A DNA stretch of 64,000 nucleotides from Kaustia mangrovi (lineage in GTDB: Bacteria > Pseudomonadota > Alphaproteobacteria > Rhizobiales > Im1): the NCBI RefSeq assembly GCF_015482775.1, contig NZ_CP058214.1, forward strand, positions 2,126,272-2,190,271, written 5' to 3'. The position numbers and the translations under genes were made by a program. Shown here piece after piece: positions 10,144 through 19,449 of this stretch. The notes below the pieces were generated by a model. It did no database searches. It saw only the letters and a program-made list of their open reading frames with translations, and was not told where the DNA came from. Position 1 is the first letter of the stretch. Each line of letters opens with the position of its first letter.

Positions 10144-10257
10144 CGGCGCCTTGTCAGTTGCCCGTGGGCATGCCGAGAGTAGTGTCGACCGCGAGGCCGC
10201 CGGTCTGCGCACCGTCGCCGCCCGAGCGTCCGGGATGTCAGACGTCCGGCACGGAGT

Positions 10258-10836
10258 TCACCCCCGTCCGAGCGCGTAGAACTCGTCGTTGGGCCGCATA
10301 TTGGTAACGTTCGCCAGCCGGTTCGACATGCCGAAGAAGGCCGAGATCGCCGCGATGTCCCAGGCATCCTCCTCGCTGAAGCCATGGGCCTTGAGCGTCT
10401 CGAGATCCGCCTCGCCCACCGCATAGGCCTCCTGCGAGACCTTCACGGCGAAGTCGAGCATCGCCTTCTGCCGGTCGGTGATGTCGGCCTTGCGGTAGTT
10501 CACCGCGACCTGGTCGGCGATCAGCGGATCCTTGGCCCGGATGCGCAGGATCGCACCGTGCGCGATCACGCAATACTGGCACTGGTTCAGGTTGGAGGTG
10601 GCGACCACGATCATCTCGCGTTCGGCCTTGGTCAGGTTGCCGGGCTTGTCCATCAGCGCATCGTGATAGGCGAAGAAGGCGCGGAACTCGTCCGGCCGAT
10701 GGGCGAGGACGAGGAAGACATTGGGGATGAAGCCCGATTTCTCCTGCACCGCGAGAATGCGCTCCCGGATGTCGTCGGGCATGTCGGCGAGCTCCGGCAC
10801 GGGGAAGCGGCTCACGCGGGGGGCGGTGTCGGTCAT
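10258..10836 (-). CDS. AhpD-like peroxidase-related protein (carboxymuconolactone decarboxylase family)
   Basis: A 192-residue all-helical protein with the CxxC motif NQCQYCVIAHG (Cys86, Cys89) and a nearby histidine, as in alkylhydroperoxidase AhpD and the peroxidase-related enzyme family. These proteins reduce peroxides through the vicinal cysteines. It follows the AcuI-type reductase by 75 bp on the same strand and may share TetR control. It is cytoplasmic with no signal peptide. The physiological substrate is not evident. Confidence 0.88.
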   Translation of the reverse strand: MTDTAPRVSRFPVPELADMPDDIRERILAVQEKSGFIPNVFLVLAHRPDEFRAFFAYHDALMDKPGNLTKAEREMIVVATSNLNQCQYCVIAHGAILRIRAKDPLIADQVAVNYRKADITDRQKAMLDFAVKVSQEAYAVGEADLETLKAHGFSEEDAWDIAAISAFFGMSNRLANVTNMRPNDEFYALGRG

Positions 10837-10911
10837 GTCGGTGTCTCCATGGGTCTGTCGTCAGGGAAGTCTCGAATCCGGACCGCCGGCGGGCGGCAGG
10901 GGCGCCGTGGT

Positions 10912-11901
10912 CTATTCGGCCTCGCCGAGCGGGACGGTCACGCGCCCGCGGACCTGCCCGGCCAGCAAGCGCTCCGACGTCTCCACGACGTCGCCGAGCG
11001 CGACGGGCTCGGTGATGCCCTCAAGGATCGCCGGATCGAGATCGCGCGCCAGGCGGCGCCAGGCCTCCAGCCGGTCCTCGCGCGGGCACATCACGCTGTC
11101 GATGCCCGCGAGCGTCACGCCGCGCAGGATGAAGGGCGCGACCGTCGCGGGAAAGGACATGCCGCCGGCAAGCCCGCAGGCGGCGACCGTGCCGCGATAC
11201 CGGATCGAGGCGCAGACATTGGCGAGAACCTGCCCGCCCGCCACGTCGACCGCGCCGGCCCAGCGCTCCCTGGCCAGCGGCCGTCCCGGCTCGGTGAACT
11301 CCGCGCGGTCGAGGATCTCCGCCGCGCCGAGGCCCTTCAGGTAGTCCGCCTGCTCGGGCCGGCCGGTCACGGCGGCGACCTCGTATCCAAGCTTCGCCAG
11401 CACCGCGGTCGCCACGCTGCCGACGCCGCCGGCCGCGCCGGTCACGAGGACGGGGCCCGACCCCGGCGCAACGCCATGCCGCTCCAGAGCCATGACGCAG
11501 AGCATGGCGGTGTATCCCGCCGTGCCGATGCTCATGGCCTGCGCCATGGTGAAGGGGGCCTGGAGCGGAACGAGCCAGTCGCCCTTCACGCGCGCCTTCT
11601 CCGCAAGGCCGCCCCAATGCGTCTCGCCGACGCCCCAGCCATTGAGGACGACCCTGTCGCCCGGCCTGTAGCCGTCATGGTCGGAGCTCTCGACGACGCC
11701 CGCGAAATCGATGCCCGGCACCATCGGGAAGCTGCGCACCACCGGCCCCTTCCCGGTGATCGCGAGCGCGTCCTTGTAGTTGAGCGTGGAGCAGGCGACC
11801 CGCACGGTCACGTCGCCCTCCGGCAGGCGCGCCTCGTCGAGCCTGGTCAGCCCGGCGGTCTGGCCGCTTTCGTCCTTCTCGATCAGGATGGCGTCGAACA
11901 T
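10912..11901 (-). CDS. acuI: Zinc-independent MDR oxidoreductase, AcuI/YhdH (acrylyl-CoA reductase) family
   Basis: A 329-residue medium-chain dehydrogenase without the structural zinc cysteines. It shows the family's conserved [17 protein letters not shown] segment, [19 protein letters not shown] and the Rossmann motif [10 protein letters not shown] near residue 153. AcuI proteins reduce acryloyl-CoA with NADPH and detoxify reactive enoyl-CoA species. Its ATG overlaps the TetR stop codon (TGATG at 11899-11903), which implies translational coupling and regulation by that TetR. The symbol rests on family resemblance; close paralogues such as YhdH have the same motifs. Confidence 0.85.
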   Translation of the reverse strand: MFDAILIEKDESGQTAGLTRLDEARLPEGDVTVRVACSTLNYKDALAITGKGPVVRSFPMVPGIDFAGVVESSDHDGYRPGDRVVLNGWGVGETHWGGLAEKARVKGDWLVPLQAPFTMAQAMSIGTAGYTAMLCVMALERHGVAPGSGPVLVTGAAGGVGSVATAVLAKLGYEVAAVTGRPEQADYLKGLGAAEILDRAEFTEPGRPLARERWAGAVDVAGGQVLANVCASIRYRGTVAACGLAGGMSFPATVAPFILRGVTLAGIDSVMCPREDRLEAWRRLARDLDPAILEGITEPVALGDVVETSERLLAGQVRGRVTVPLGEAE

Positions 11902-12572
11902 CAGGATATCCTTTCCGGGGCCGCTGCGGGCCGTTTCTCGATGAGGGCGAAGAAACTTTCGGCGAACCGGTCGAGCGGGACCGGGCTGCGCTCCAGCTTG
12001 GCGCGGAGAACGGCGCCCTCCCAGCCGATCCAGAAGACGGTCGCCAGATGGGCGCAATCCGCCTCGGGCGCGATCTCGCCCGCCTCCCGCGCGCGGTCCA
12101 GGCACCGGGCGGTCCTCGCCTCCCAGTCCTCGAACACGGCGATCAGACGGTCGCGGAACGGTTCCGGCAGGGCGTTCATCTCCTGGCCGAGATTGCCCAC
12201 GAGGCAGCCGCGCCGGAAGCCGTGCCGCTCCATCCCGGCGCGCGCGTCGGCCACGAAGTCCCGCAGGCGGTCGAGCGGCGCGCGGGTCCCGTCCAGGAAC
12301 CAGCGGTCCAGCTTGCGCGCGAAATAGGCGGCATAGGCATCGATGAGCGCCAGGCCGAAATCGGCCTTGCTGTCGAAATAGTGATAGAAGGAGCCCTTGG
12401 GGATATCGACCGCGCGGAGGATTTCCTCGATCCCGACCGTGCCGAACCCCCGTTCCGTCAATATGGCAACCCCCGCCTTCAGGAGCCGCGCCTGCGCGGC
12501 CTCCATCCGCCTGCCGTCCTTCGGCGGCCGCCCCCGGCGCCGCGCGGGGCTCGATTGCTGGGTTCCCGTCAT
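11901..12572 (-). CDS. TetR-family transcriptional repressor
   Basis: A 223-residue TetR protein. A basic [12 protein letters not shown] tail precedes the DNA-binding domain, whose HTH runs through [20 protein letters not shown] and ends in [14 protein letters not shown]. The C-terminal half is a variable helical ligand domain. I chose the ATG at 12572 ([13 protein letters not shown]). An in-frame start at 12602 would add ten residues that overlap the operator. It is first in the minus-strand set TetR, AcuI, AhpD-like, and its stop overlaps the acuI start. It probably represses this set and responds to an electrophile or acyl-CoA-derived signal. Confidence 0.88.
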   Translation of the reverse strand: MTGTQQSSPARRRGRPPKDGRRMEAAQARLLKAGVAILTERGFGTVGIEEILRAVDIPKGSFYHYFDSKADFGLALIDAYAAYFARKLDRWFLDGTRAPLDRLRDFVADARAGMERHGFRRGCLVGNLGQEMNALPEPFRDRLIAVFEDWEARTARCLDRAREAGEIAPEADCAHLATVFWIGWEGAVLRAKLERSPVPLDRFAESFFALIEKRPAAAPERIS

Positions 12573-12585
12573 GGCCGGAATTATT

Positions 12586-12598
12586 AGACCGACCGTCT
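12586..12598 (-). promoter_or_regulatory. Candidate TetR operator
   Basis: AGACCGACCGTCT (AGAC-N5-GTCT) begins 14 bp upstream of the tetR ATG, in a small AT-rich patch. AGAC...GTCT-type sites are common upstream of TetR/oxidoreductase pairs. Assignment is by position and dyad only. Confidence 0.5.
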
Positions 12599-12808
12599 CC
12601 AAAATTCAATCGGCGACCGGCCGGACGGCGCGGATATTTCTCAAGTCATTCATCCAACGGGAAAAATCAGTCCCCGGCGTCCTGGGACACCTCGCGGACC
12701 TGCCACAGGAGGACGGGGGCCTGCCTGCCCCAAAATGGCGCCCAGGCCCATACCGGCAGTTGACAAATGCCGGCCAGCCCCGATGATAGAGTCATAAATA
12801 GGAATATG

Positions 12809-12824
12809 GTTCACATATATGAAC
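12809..12824 (+). promoter_or_regulatory. Candidate IclR operator overlapping the iclR start codon
   Basis: GTTCACATATATGAAC is an inverted repeat (GTTCA-N6-TGAAC) that includes the ATG of the IclR gene at 12819. It closely resembles the perfect palindrome at 33303-33318 in front of another IclR gene in this window. Occupancy would block both initiation and the start codon, which suggests autoregulation. Confidence 0.5.
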
Positions 12825-13640
12825 AATCAGGTCAAGTCCGCTGCTCGGGTTCTCGACGTTCTGGAACTGCTGTCCAGCCGGAACGAGCCGATGCGCCTGA
12901 ACGATCTGGCGCTGGCGCTCGGATTTCCGAAGAGCAGCACCTACGGGCTTCTGAGCACGCTGGTGGCGCGCGGCTATGTGTCCAAGGACAGCGGCGACCG
13001 ATACGCAATCGTGGAGGAGTTCCGCCGCGGCTTCGGCTGGGTCGGCGGCTTCGAGGCCCTGCTCCGCTCCGTGGCCGCCCCCATCGTGGAGGAGATCCGC
13101 GACAGGCTGGACGAGACCGTGTTCGTCTGCGTGCGCACGGAAAAGCAGAATGCCCGGCTGGTGTGCAAGGCCGTCAGCCGGCAGCCGATCCGCTACGACG
13201 CCTCCGACCAGAACTCCCTGCCCGGTTACGGGACGGTGATGGGCCGCGTCCTGCTGGCCCATCAGCCGCCGGAGGTGATCGACGCCTATTTCGCGCGGAC
13301 CGAGCTCTTGCCCTTCAACGAGAAGACGGTGACCGACGAGGCCGGCATCCGCGCCGAGCTGGAGCGCATCCGCGAGGACGGGTACGGGACCATCGTCGAC
13401 CAGTACGCCGCCGGCGGCGCCGGCATCGCCGCGCCGATCCGCAGGGACGACGGCCGGGTCATGGCGGTGCTCGACATCGCCACGGTCACCTCCCGCTACG
13501 AGGCGCGCAAGGGGGAGATGCTGGCGGCCGTGCTGGACGGCGCGGCACGCATCAGCGCCCGGCTGGGCTACCGGCCGGGCACGGAGGCGGACAGGCCCGC
13601 AGGCAAGGCCTCAGGCCGGAAAACGAGAGGAGACGCTTGA
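12819..13640 (+). CDS. IclR-family transcriptional regulator of the hydantoinase/ABC operon
   Basis: A 273-residue IclR protein. The N-terminal winged HTH covers residues ~1-65 (SAARVLDVLELLS, FPKSSTYGLLSTLV) and a GAF-like ligand domain follows (GYGTVMGRVLLAH, then GAGIAAPIRRDDGRVMAVL). Its stop is one base before the hyuA start, so it is the first gene of the long plus-strand operon or at least tightly linked to it. The GGA before the ATG is rather distant (about 15 bases), so initiation may be weak. The C-terminal ~20 residues are charged and probably disordered. Confidence 0.9.
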   Translation: MNNQVKSAARVLDVLELLSSRNEPMRLNDLALALGFPKSSTYGLLSTLVARGYVSKDSGDRYAIVEEFRRGFGWVGGFEALLRSVAAPIVEEIRDRLDETVFVCVRTEKQNARLVCKAVSRQPIRYDASDQNSLPGYGTVMGRVLLAHQPPEVIDAYFARTELLPFNEKTVTDEAGIRAELERIREDGYGTIVDQYAAGGAGIAAPIRRDDGRVMAVLDIATVTSRYEARKGEMLAAVLDGAARISARLGYRPGTEADRPAGKASGRKTRGDA

Positions 13641-13641
13641 G

Positions 13642-15699
13642 ATGGGGTATCGCGTGGGCGTGGATATCGGTGGCACCTTCGCCGATTTCTGTGCTGTCGA
13701 CGAGGAGGCGGGCGGCATCGCCACCGTGAAGGTCCTCACCACGCCCGACCGGCCGGGCCAGGAAGTCATTGACGGGCTGAAGGCGCTTGAGACGCGCTTC
13801 GGCATCGCGCCCTCCGAGATCAGCTATTTCACCCACGGCACCACCGTCGGCATCAACGCGATCATCATGCGCAAGGGCATCCGCCTGGCGCTGTTCACGA
13901 CCGAGCATTTCTGCGACGTGCTGGAGCTGGCGCGCCTGAAGATGCCCGACCCCTACAATCTTCTGTCGGCGCGCCCCGAGCCGCTGGTCGCCCGCGACCT
14001 CGTCTTCGGCGTGCGCGAGCGCATCCTCGCCGACGGCAGCATCGACACCCCGCTCGACGCCCGCAGCCTGCGCGATGCGGTCGATGCCGCAAGACGCCGG
14101 GGCGCGGAGGGGATCGTCGTCTCCTTCCTGCATGCCTATCGCAACTCCGCGCACGAGGCGGAGGCGAAGGCGCTGATCGGGGAGATCGCGCCGGACCTGC
14201 ATGTCTATTGCTCCCACGAGATCCGCCCGATCATCCGGGAGTACGAGCGCTCCTCCACCGCCGTGATCCACGGCTATGTGCAACCGCGCGTGTCGCAGTA
14301 TCTCGGCGCCCTGCAGAGCGCGCTCGGCGGCATCGGCGTCGATCCCGAACCGATGATCACCAAGTCCAATGGCGGGATCATGTCGGTGGAGGTCGGCAAG
14401 ACCGCCTGCGTGGAGATGCTTCTGTCCGGCACCGCGGCCGGCGTCATGGGGGCGGCCTTCGTGGCCCGCGAGGCGGGCGAGGACAAGGTTTTGAGCCTCG
14501 ATATCGGCGGCACCTCCGCCGATGTGGCGATCATCGTCGACGGCCAGCCGGGCTACGGCATGAACGAGACGGTCGGCGATTTCCCGATCTATGTTCCCAC
14601 CGTCTCGGTGACGTCCATCGGCGAAGGCGGCGGCTCCATCGCGCGGATGGACAGCGCCGGCATCCTCCGGGTCGGGCCGGAAAGCGCGGGGTCCGTCCCC
14701 GGACCGGCAGCCTATGGACGGGGCGGAACGCAGGCCACCATCACCGACGCCTTCGTCGCCCTCGGCCTCCTCGATATCCCGTCGCTGGGCTACGGCATGG
14801 TCGAGGTCGACAGGGCCAGGGCGGTCGCGGCGATCGAGCCCCTTGCCGCGCAGCTTGGCTCGACGGTCGGGGAAACGGCGGAAGGCATCGTCGGCATCGC
14901 CGTCTCCGGCATGTTCCGCGAAGTGTCGAAGCTGTGCTCGCGACGCGGCATCGACATTCACGATTTCAGCCTTCTCGCCTTTGGCGGCGGCGGCCCCATG
15001 CTCGCCTGCCTGCTGGCCCGCGACCTGGGCATGAAGCGGGTTATCGTCCCGCCCTCTCCCGGGGTCCTGTCCGCGCTGGGCGGCCTGACGGCGGATGTGC
15101 GCAACGACTTTACCGAGACCGCCTATTACGACCTCGCGCCGGCCAATGTCTCGCGCATGCGCGAGACCATCGCCCGGCTGAGCGACCGCGCGCGCCGCTG
15201 GATGGTCGAGGAGCAGCGCTTCGGCGGCACGCCGGCCTATTTCGCCTCCGGCGAGATGCGCTATCGCGGCCAGAGTTTCGAGATCGAGGTGGCGATCGAC
15301 TCCGACGCGCTGGCCGCAGGCGATCTCGAGCGGATCGCCACGGCCTTCCACGCCGAGCACCGCCGCCTCTACGGGCATGCCGACCCCGACGCGCCGATCC
15401 AGATCATCGCCATCAACCTCGTCGTGACCGGCCAGTCGGCCAAGCCCACCCTTCCCCGCCATGCGCTGGAGCCGCGCATGGTGGCTCCGGACAAGACGAT
15501 CATGGCCCGGCTGGATGGCAGGCAGCGCGAGATCGCGCTGTTCCACCGCCGCGACCTCACGCCGGGCGCGGCGTTCTCCAGCCCCTGCGTCATCGCGCAG
15601 GACGACACGACCACAATTGTCCCGGACGGCTTCCACGGAACGGTCGACGCCTGCGGGAACCTGATCCTGACGCTCTCGGAGGTCTCTGGTGCGCACTGA
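13642..15699 (+). CDS. hyuA: Hydantoinase/oxoprolinase family protein, subunit A (HyuA-like, ATP-dependent)
   Basis: A 685-residue HyuA-type subunit with the N-terminal VGVDIGGTFADF motif and a second ASKHA-fold motif, SLDIGGTSADV, near residue 284. FTHGTTVGINAI and the glycine-rich AFGGGGPM segment are also conserved in the family. Members pair with HyuB to hydrolyse cyclic amides (N-methylhydantoin, 5-oxoproline) with ATP, or to carboxylate ketones such as acetone and acetophenone. The next gene is hyuB and overlaps the stop. The neighbouring importer and amidohydrolase favour a cyclic amide or imide substrate, but the exact reaction cannot be read from sequence. Confidence 0.9.
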   Translation: MGYRVGVDIGGTFADFCAVDEEAGGIATVKVLTTPDRPGQEVIDGLKALETRFGIAPSEISYFTHGTTVGINAIIMRKGIRLALFTTEHFCDVLELARLKMPDPYNLLSARPEPLVARDLVFGVRERILADGSIDTPLDARSLRDAVDAARRRGAEGIVVSFLHAYRNSAHEAEAKALIGEIAPDLHVYCSHEIRPIIREYERSSTAVIHGYVQPRVSQYLGALQSALGGIGVDPEPMITKSNGGIMSVEVGKTACVEMLLSGTAAGVMGAAFVAREAGEDKVLSLDIGGTSADVAIIVDGQPGYGMNETVGDFPIYVPTVSVTSIGEGGGSIARMDSAGILRVGPESAGSVPGPAAYGRGGTQATITDAFVALGLLDIPSLGYGMVEVDRARAVAAIEPLAAQLGSTVGETAEGIVGIAVSGMFREVSKLCSRRGIDIHDFSLLAFGGGGPMLACLLARDLGMKRVIVPPSPGVLSALGGLTADVRNDFTETAYYDLAPANVSRMRETIARLSDRARRWMVEEQRFGGTPAYFASGEMRYRGQSFEIEVAIDSDALAAGDLERIATAFHAEHRRLYGHADPDAPIQIIAINLVVTGQSAKPTLPRHALEPRMVAPDKTIMARLDGRQREIALFHRRDLTPGAAFSSPCVIAQDDTTTIVPDGFHGTVDACGNLILTLSEVSGAH

Positions 15700-17701
15700 T
15701 CCCGTCACGTTGAAGGTGCTGGAAAACCATGCCCAGGCAGTTGCCGAAAGCATGGCCTACACGCTGTTCCGCACGGCCCATTCGACCTTCGTGAAGGAAA
15801 CGGAGGATTTCACCACCGGGCTGGTCACCCCGTCGGGCATGACCTTCGCCAGCCCGCGCGATCTCGGCGCGACGTGGTTCATCGGGCTCGACTATGCCGG
15901 CGCCCTGTCCATGATCGACGACTACGAGGAGGGCGACATCTGCGTCACGAACGATCCCTATTCGGGCTTCGTGTGCACCCATACGCCCGACATGCATATC
16001 TGGAAGCCGATCTTCTGGGAGGGCGAGCTCGTCGCCTTCGCCGTCGGCCACATCCACAACACCGACATGGGCGGCGCGGTGCCGGCCTCCCTGTCGCGCG
16101 CCAATAGCGAGGTCCATCAGGAAGGAGTGCGCTTCCGGCCGACCAAGCTGGTGAGCCGTGGCGTCCTGAACCGGCAGCTCGTCGACACGATCATGCTGAA
16201 TGTGCGCATGCCCGAGCAGAACCGCGGGGATCTCAACGCGCAGATCGCGGCGGTGAACACCGGCGAGGCGAAGATGCACGAGATGATCCGCAAATTCGGC
16301 GTCGATGTCGTGAAGAACGGGATCGAGGATCTGCTCGATGTCGGCGAGGCCCGGGCCCGCGCGGTGATCGCGGACCTCCCCGACGGCGATTTCCGTTTCG
16401 TCGACTATCTCGACGAGGACGGCCCTGACGGTGTGCCCGTACGCCTGGATCTGACCCTCAGGATCCGCGGCGACGCGATCGTGATGGATTTCACCGGGTC
16501 CGACCCGCAGCTCAAATCGGCGCTCAACATGCCGACCGGCGGCAATCCGCGCCATATCCTCCTGATGGTCGGCTACAATTACTGCCTCTACACGCTCGAC
16601 CCGTCCATTCCGCTCAATGGCGGCATCCTGCGCGCGGCGACCTGCATCGTGCCGGAGGGCACGGTGCTGAACCCGCACTATCCGGCCGCCGTGGGCATGC
16701 GCTCGCTCACCTGCGGGCGGTTGCAGGGCGTCACGATGGGCGCCTTCCATGCCGCCGCGCCGGACCGGTTGCCGGTCGGCGCCGCGGGCGGTGGCGGCAT
16801 CGTCAATGTCCGCACCTTCGATGCGCGCTCCGGCAAGCTCTCCATGGCCTCGATCGATCCGGTGACCGGCGGGGCGGGCGGCTCCGCGCTGGGCGACGGC
16901 ACGGACGGCTCCGGCGCGAACAGCTCCTTCCTGAAGAACACGCCGGTCGAGATCAACGAGACCGAGGTGCCGATCAAATTCCGCCGCTACAGTCTCGTTC
17001 CCGATTCCGGCGGTCCGGGACTGGCGCGCGGCGGCATGGCCACCGAGCTCGAGGTGGAGGTCTTCACCCCGGACACCATCGTCACCGCCCGCAATCGCGA
17101 CCGCTCCGTCTTCGCCGCCTGGGGAGGCAACGGGGGACGGCCCGGCGCGACATCCCGCTTCACGCGGATCACGCCGGCCGGAGAGGCGATCGATCTCGGC
17201 AATACCGACGTCGTGCCCCTCGGTCCCGGCGATATCTTCAACCTCACCTCGGGCGGCGGCGCGGGCTGGGGCGATCCCTTCGAGCGTCCGGTGGAGCGCG
17301 TCGTCCGCGACGTGCTGCGCGGCAGCGTCACGCCGTCTGCGGCGGAAACCGAATACGGCGTCGTCGTGGATGCGGACGGACAGGTGGACGAGGCGGCGAC
17401 CGCCACCCTGCGCACGGGCCACACCGCGCCCGAGCCCGCCACTTTCAGTTACAACGACCGCCGGATCGCGTTCGAGACGGTCTGGACGGACGAGAACTAC
17501 GCGGCCCTGACCGCAGCGCTCGCCGCCATGCCGGTCCATTGGCGCCACTACGTCAAGCGCAGCGTCTTCGAACACGTCGCCGCCATGCCCGCGACGGAGC
17601 GGCGCGGCGACGGCAGCGAGGTCCTGGCGGCCATCGATGCGGTGAAGCGGCGCGTGCCCGGACTGGCCAGAAGCCTCGACCTCGCGGAGGCGGCGGAATG
17701 A
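15689..17701 (+). CDS. hyuB: Hydantoinase B/oxoprolinase family protein (HyuB-like)
   Basis: A 670-residue HyuB-type subunit recognised by RTAHSTFVKETEDFTTGL, the NDPYSGFVCTHTPDM motif with its probable metal-binding residues, and VGHIHNTDMGGAVP. It starts at GTG 15689, preceded by CGGAGG, and overlaps the hyuA stop by 11 bases, so subunits A and B are translationally coupled. The length exceeds the ~550-residue core; the extra ~100 residues lie at the C-terminus and resemble the acetone-carboxylase/HyuB tail region only loosely. It is cytoplasmic and acts together with HyuA. Confidence 0.9.
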   Translation: MRTDPVTLKVLENHAQAVAESMAYTLFRTAHSTFVKETEDFTTGLVTPSGMTFASPRDLGATWFIGLDYAGALSMIDDYEEGDICVTNDPYSGFVCTHTPDMHIWKPIFWEGELVAFAVGHIHNTDMGGAVPASLSRANSEVHQEGVRFRPTKLVSRGVLNRQLVDTIMLNVRMPEQNRGDLNAQIAAVNTGEAKMHEMIRKFGVDVVKNGIEDLLDVGEARARAVIADLPDGDFRFVDYLDEDGPDGVPVRLDLTLRIRGDAIVMDFTGSDPQLKSALNMPTGGNPRHILLMVGYNYCLYTLDPSIPLNGGILRAATCIVPEGTVLNPHYPAAVGMRSLTCGRLQGVTMGAFHAAAPDRLPVGAAGGGGIVNVRTFDARSGKLSMASIDPVTGGAGGSALGDGTDGSGANSSFLKNTPVEINETEVPIKFRRYSLVPDSGGPGLARGGMATELEVEVFTPDTIVTARNRDRSVFAAWGGNGGRPGATSRFTRITPAGEAIDLGNTDVVPLGPGDIFNLTSGGGAGWGDPFERPVERVVRDVLRGSVTPSAAETEYGVVVDADGQVDEAATATLRTGHTAPEPATFSYNDRRIAFETVWTDENYAALTAALAAMPVHWRHYVKRSVFEHVAAMPATERRGDGSEVLAAIDAVKRRVPGLARSLDLAEAAE

Positions 17702-18450
17702 TCGGCTTCGACTTCTCCGGCCGAACGGTGCTGGTCACCGGCGCCGCCCGGGGCATCGGCGCCGGGATCGTCGCGGAATTCCACGCCGCCGGCGCGCAGG
17801 TCGTGGCCGCCGACATCCTCGGCGAGGAGCTGGCGGCCCTGGCCGGACGATACCCCGACCGCCTGACGGCCGAGACGATCGATCTCGGCGACGGCGCTGC
17901 CGTCACGGACCGGTTCGGCCGTCTTGCGCCCGATGTGGCGGTCTGTGCGGCCGGCGGGGTACGCGGCCAGGCGCCCAAGCCGCTGGAGGAGGTCACCGAC
18001 GCGGAGTGGATGGCCATCTATGACGGCAATGTCAGGTCCGCGCTGAACGTGATGCGTGCCGTCATTCCCGCCATGAAGGCGCGCGGCTCGGGCCGGATCG
18101 TCACCATTTCCTCCGGTGCGGGGCTGAAACCCAGCCTGACCGGCATCCAGGCCTATTGCTCCGCCAAACACGGCCTCGTCGGGCTTACCCGGCAGATGGC
18201 GCTCGAGCTCGGCCCCCACGGGATCACGGTGAACTCGGTCGCGCCGGGCTTTCTGCGCACCAGTCCCGACTACGAACGCCAATGGGCCGGCTATGGCGAG
18301 GAGGGCCAGCAGCGGATGCTGGAGGGTATCGCGATGCGCCGGCTCGGCGAGCCTGCCGACATCGCCGCCGCCGTCGCCTTTCTCGCCTGCGACCGGGCCG
18401 GATTCATCACCGGGCAGGTCCTGTCCGTGTCGGGAACCCCGTCGCCTTGA
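17698..18450 (+). CDS. Short-chain dehydrogenase/reductase (SDR)
   Basis: A 250-residue classical SDR with the nucleotide-binding TGAARGIG near residue 14 and the catalytic Ser, YCSAK tyrosine and lysine (ISSGAG, then AYCSAKHG). The usual NNAG is replaced by CAAGG, a tolerated variation. It overlaps the hyuB stop as ATGA, so it is part of the same transcript. It probably oxidises or reduces an alcohol or keto intermediate of the compound handled by HyuAB. Cofactor and substrate are not determined. Confidence 0.9.
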   Translation: MIGFDFSGRTVLVTGAARGIGAGIVAEFHAAGAQVVAADILGEELAALAGRYPDRLTAETIDLGDGAAVTDRFGRLAPDVAVCAAGGVRGQAPKPLEEVTDAEWMAIYDGNVRSALNVMRAVIPAMKARGSGRIVTISSGAGLKPSLTGIQAYCSAKHGLVGLTRQMALELGPHGITVNSVAPGFLRTSPDYERQWAGYGEEGQQRMLEGIAMRRLGEPADIAAAVAFLACDRAGFITGQVLSVSGTPSP

Positions 18451-18462
18451 GGAGATCGCACG

Positions 18463-19356
18463 ATGTCTGACGAGCAACAGCCCTGGGAGTGGCCCGAGGA
18501 GATCTGGCGCGGCAAGGTGAACCGCGTCCGCGCCGGGCGCAGCCTGAAGCCCGCGACCTGGCCCGGCGGCGCCCGCTGCGCCGTGGCCCTGTCCTTCGAT
18601 GTGGACCACGAGACCAACGAGCTGCGCGACGGCGGCCAGTCCATCGGCGCGATGAGCCGGGGCCAGTACGGCAACCGCCAGGGCGTCCCCCGGATCATGG
18701 AGATCCTCCGCCGTCATGACGTGAAGGCCAGCTTCTACGTCCCGGCTGTGGTCGCCCTCCTCTACCCGGACGAAACGCGCATGTTCGCCGATGAGGGGCA
18801 CGAGGTCGGGATCCATGGCTGGATCCACGAGCGCAACTCCATTCTGCCGCCAGACGCCGAACGCGAGCTGCAGATGCGCTCCGCGGACACGCTGGAGACG
18901 ATCGCCGGGGTTCGGCCGGTCGGGATCCGGACGCCGTCCTGGGACTTCTCCCCCGCAACCCTGGAGATCACGCGCGACATGGGGCTGCTCTATGACAGCT
19001 CGCTGATGGCGGATGTGGATTGCCACGAGCTCCTGCTCGACGGCGGGAACACGGGCGTCGTCGAACTGCCGGTCGAATGGATCCGCGACGACGCGGTCTA
19101 TTTCAACATGAACCGCTTTTCCGCCCTGCGGCCCTATACGCCGCCGGAGGCCGTCTTCGACATCTTCCTGCGGGAGTTCGAGGCCGCCCACGCCGAGGGT
19201 GGGCTCTTCCAGCTGACCATGCATCCGCATGTCACCGGCTACCGCTCGCGCATCTGGATCCTCGAGCGGTTGATCGAACGCATCGAGGACACGGGCGATG
19301 CCTGGTTCGCCACCCATGCTCAGGTCGTCGCCTGGGCACGGGACAACGCAGCCTGA
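18463..19356 (+). CDS. Polysaccharide-deacetylase-fold amidohydrolase (cyclic imide hydrolase / PuuE-like)
   Basis: A 297-residue NodB-fold protein with metal-binding SFDVDHE (Asp46, Asp48) and HGWIHE (His118, His122), plus RTPSWDFSP and LTMHPHVTGYRSR near the end. No signal peptide is present, so it is cytoplasmic, unlike cell-wall deacetylases. Cytosolic members include allantoinase PuuE and bacterial cyclic-imide hydrolase, both of which open nitrogen heterocycles. Placed 12 bp after the SDR, with a GGAG site, and next to HyuAB, it is a good candidate for ring opening of an imported cyclic amide or imide. Confidence 0.82.
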   Translation: MSDEQQPWEWPEEIWRGKVNRVRAGRSLKPATWPGGARCAVALSFDVDHETNELRDGGQSIGAMSRGQYGNRQGVPRIMEILRRHDVKASFYVPAVVALLYPDETRMFADEGHEVGIHGWIHERNSILPPDAERELQMRSADTLETIAGVRPVGIRTPSWDFSPATLEITRDMGLLYDSSLMADVDCHELLLDGGNTGVVELPVEWIRDDAVYFNMNRFSALRPYTPPEAVFDIFLREFEAAHAEGGLFQLTMHPHVTGYRSRIWILERLIERIEDTGDAWFATHAQVVAWARDNAA

Positions 19357-19449
19357 CCGACGCGGCACCCGCCGCCCCGCCGCTCCGGCCCGACCGGCGC
19401 GGCCAACAACAAAACCGGGACAACTCGAAGACAGAGGAGAGGGATAGAC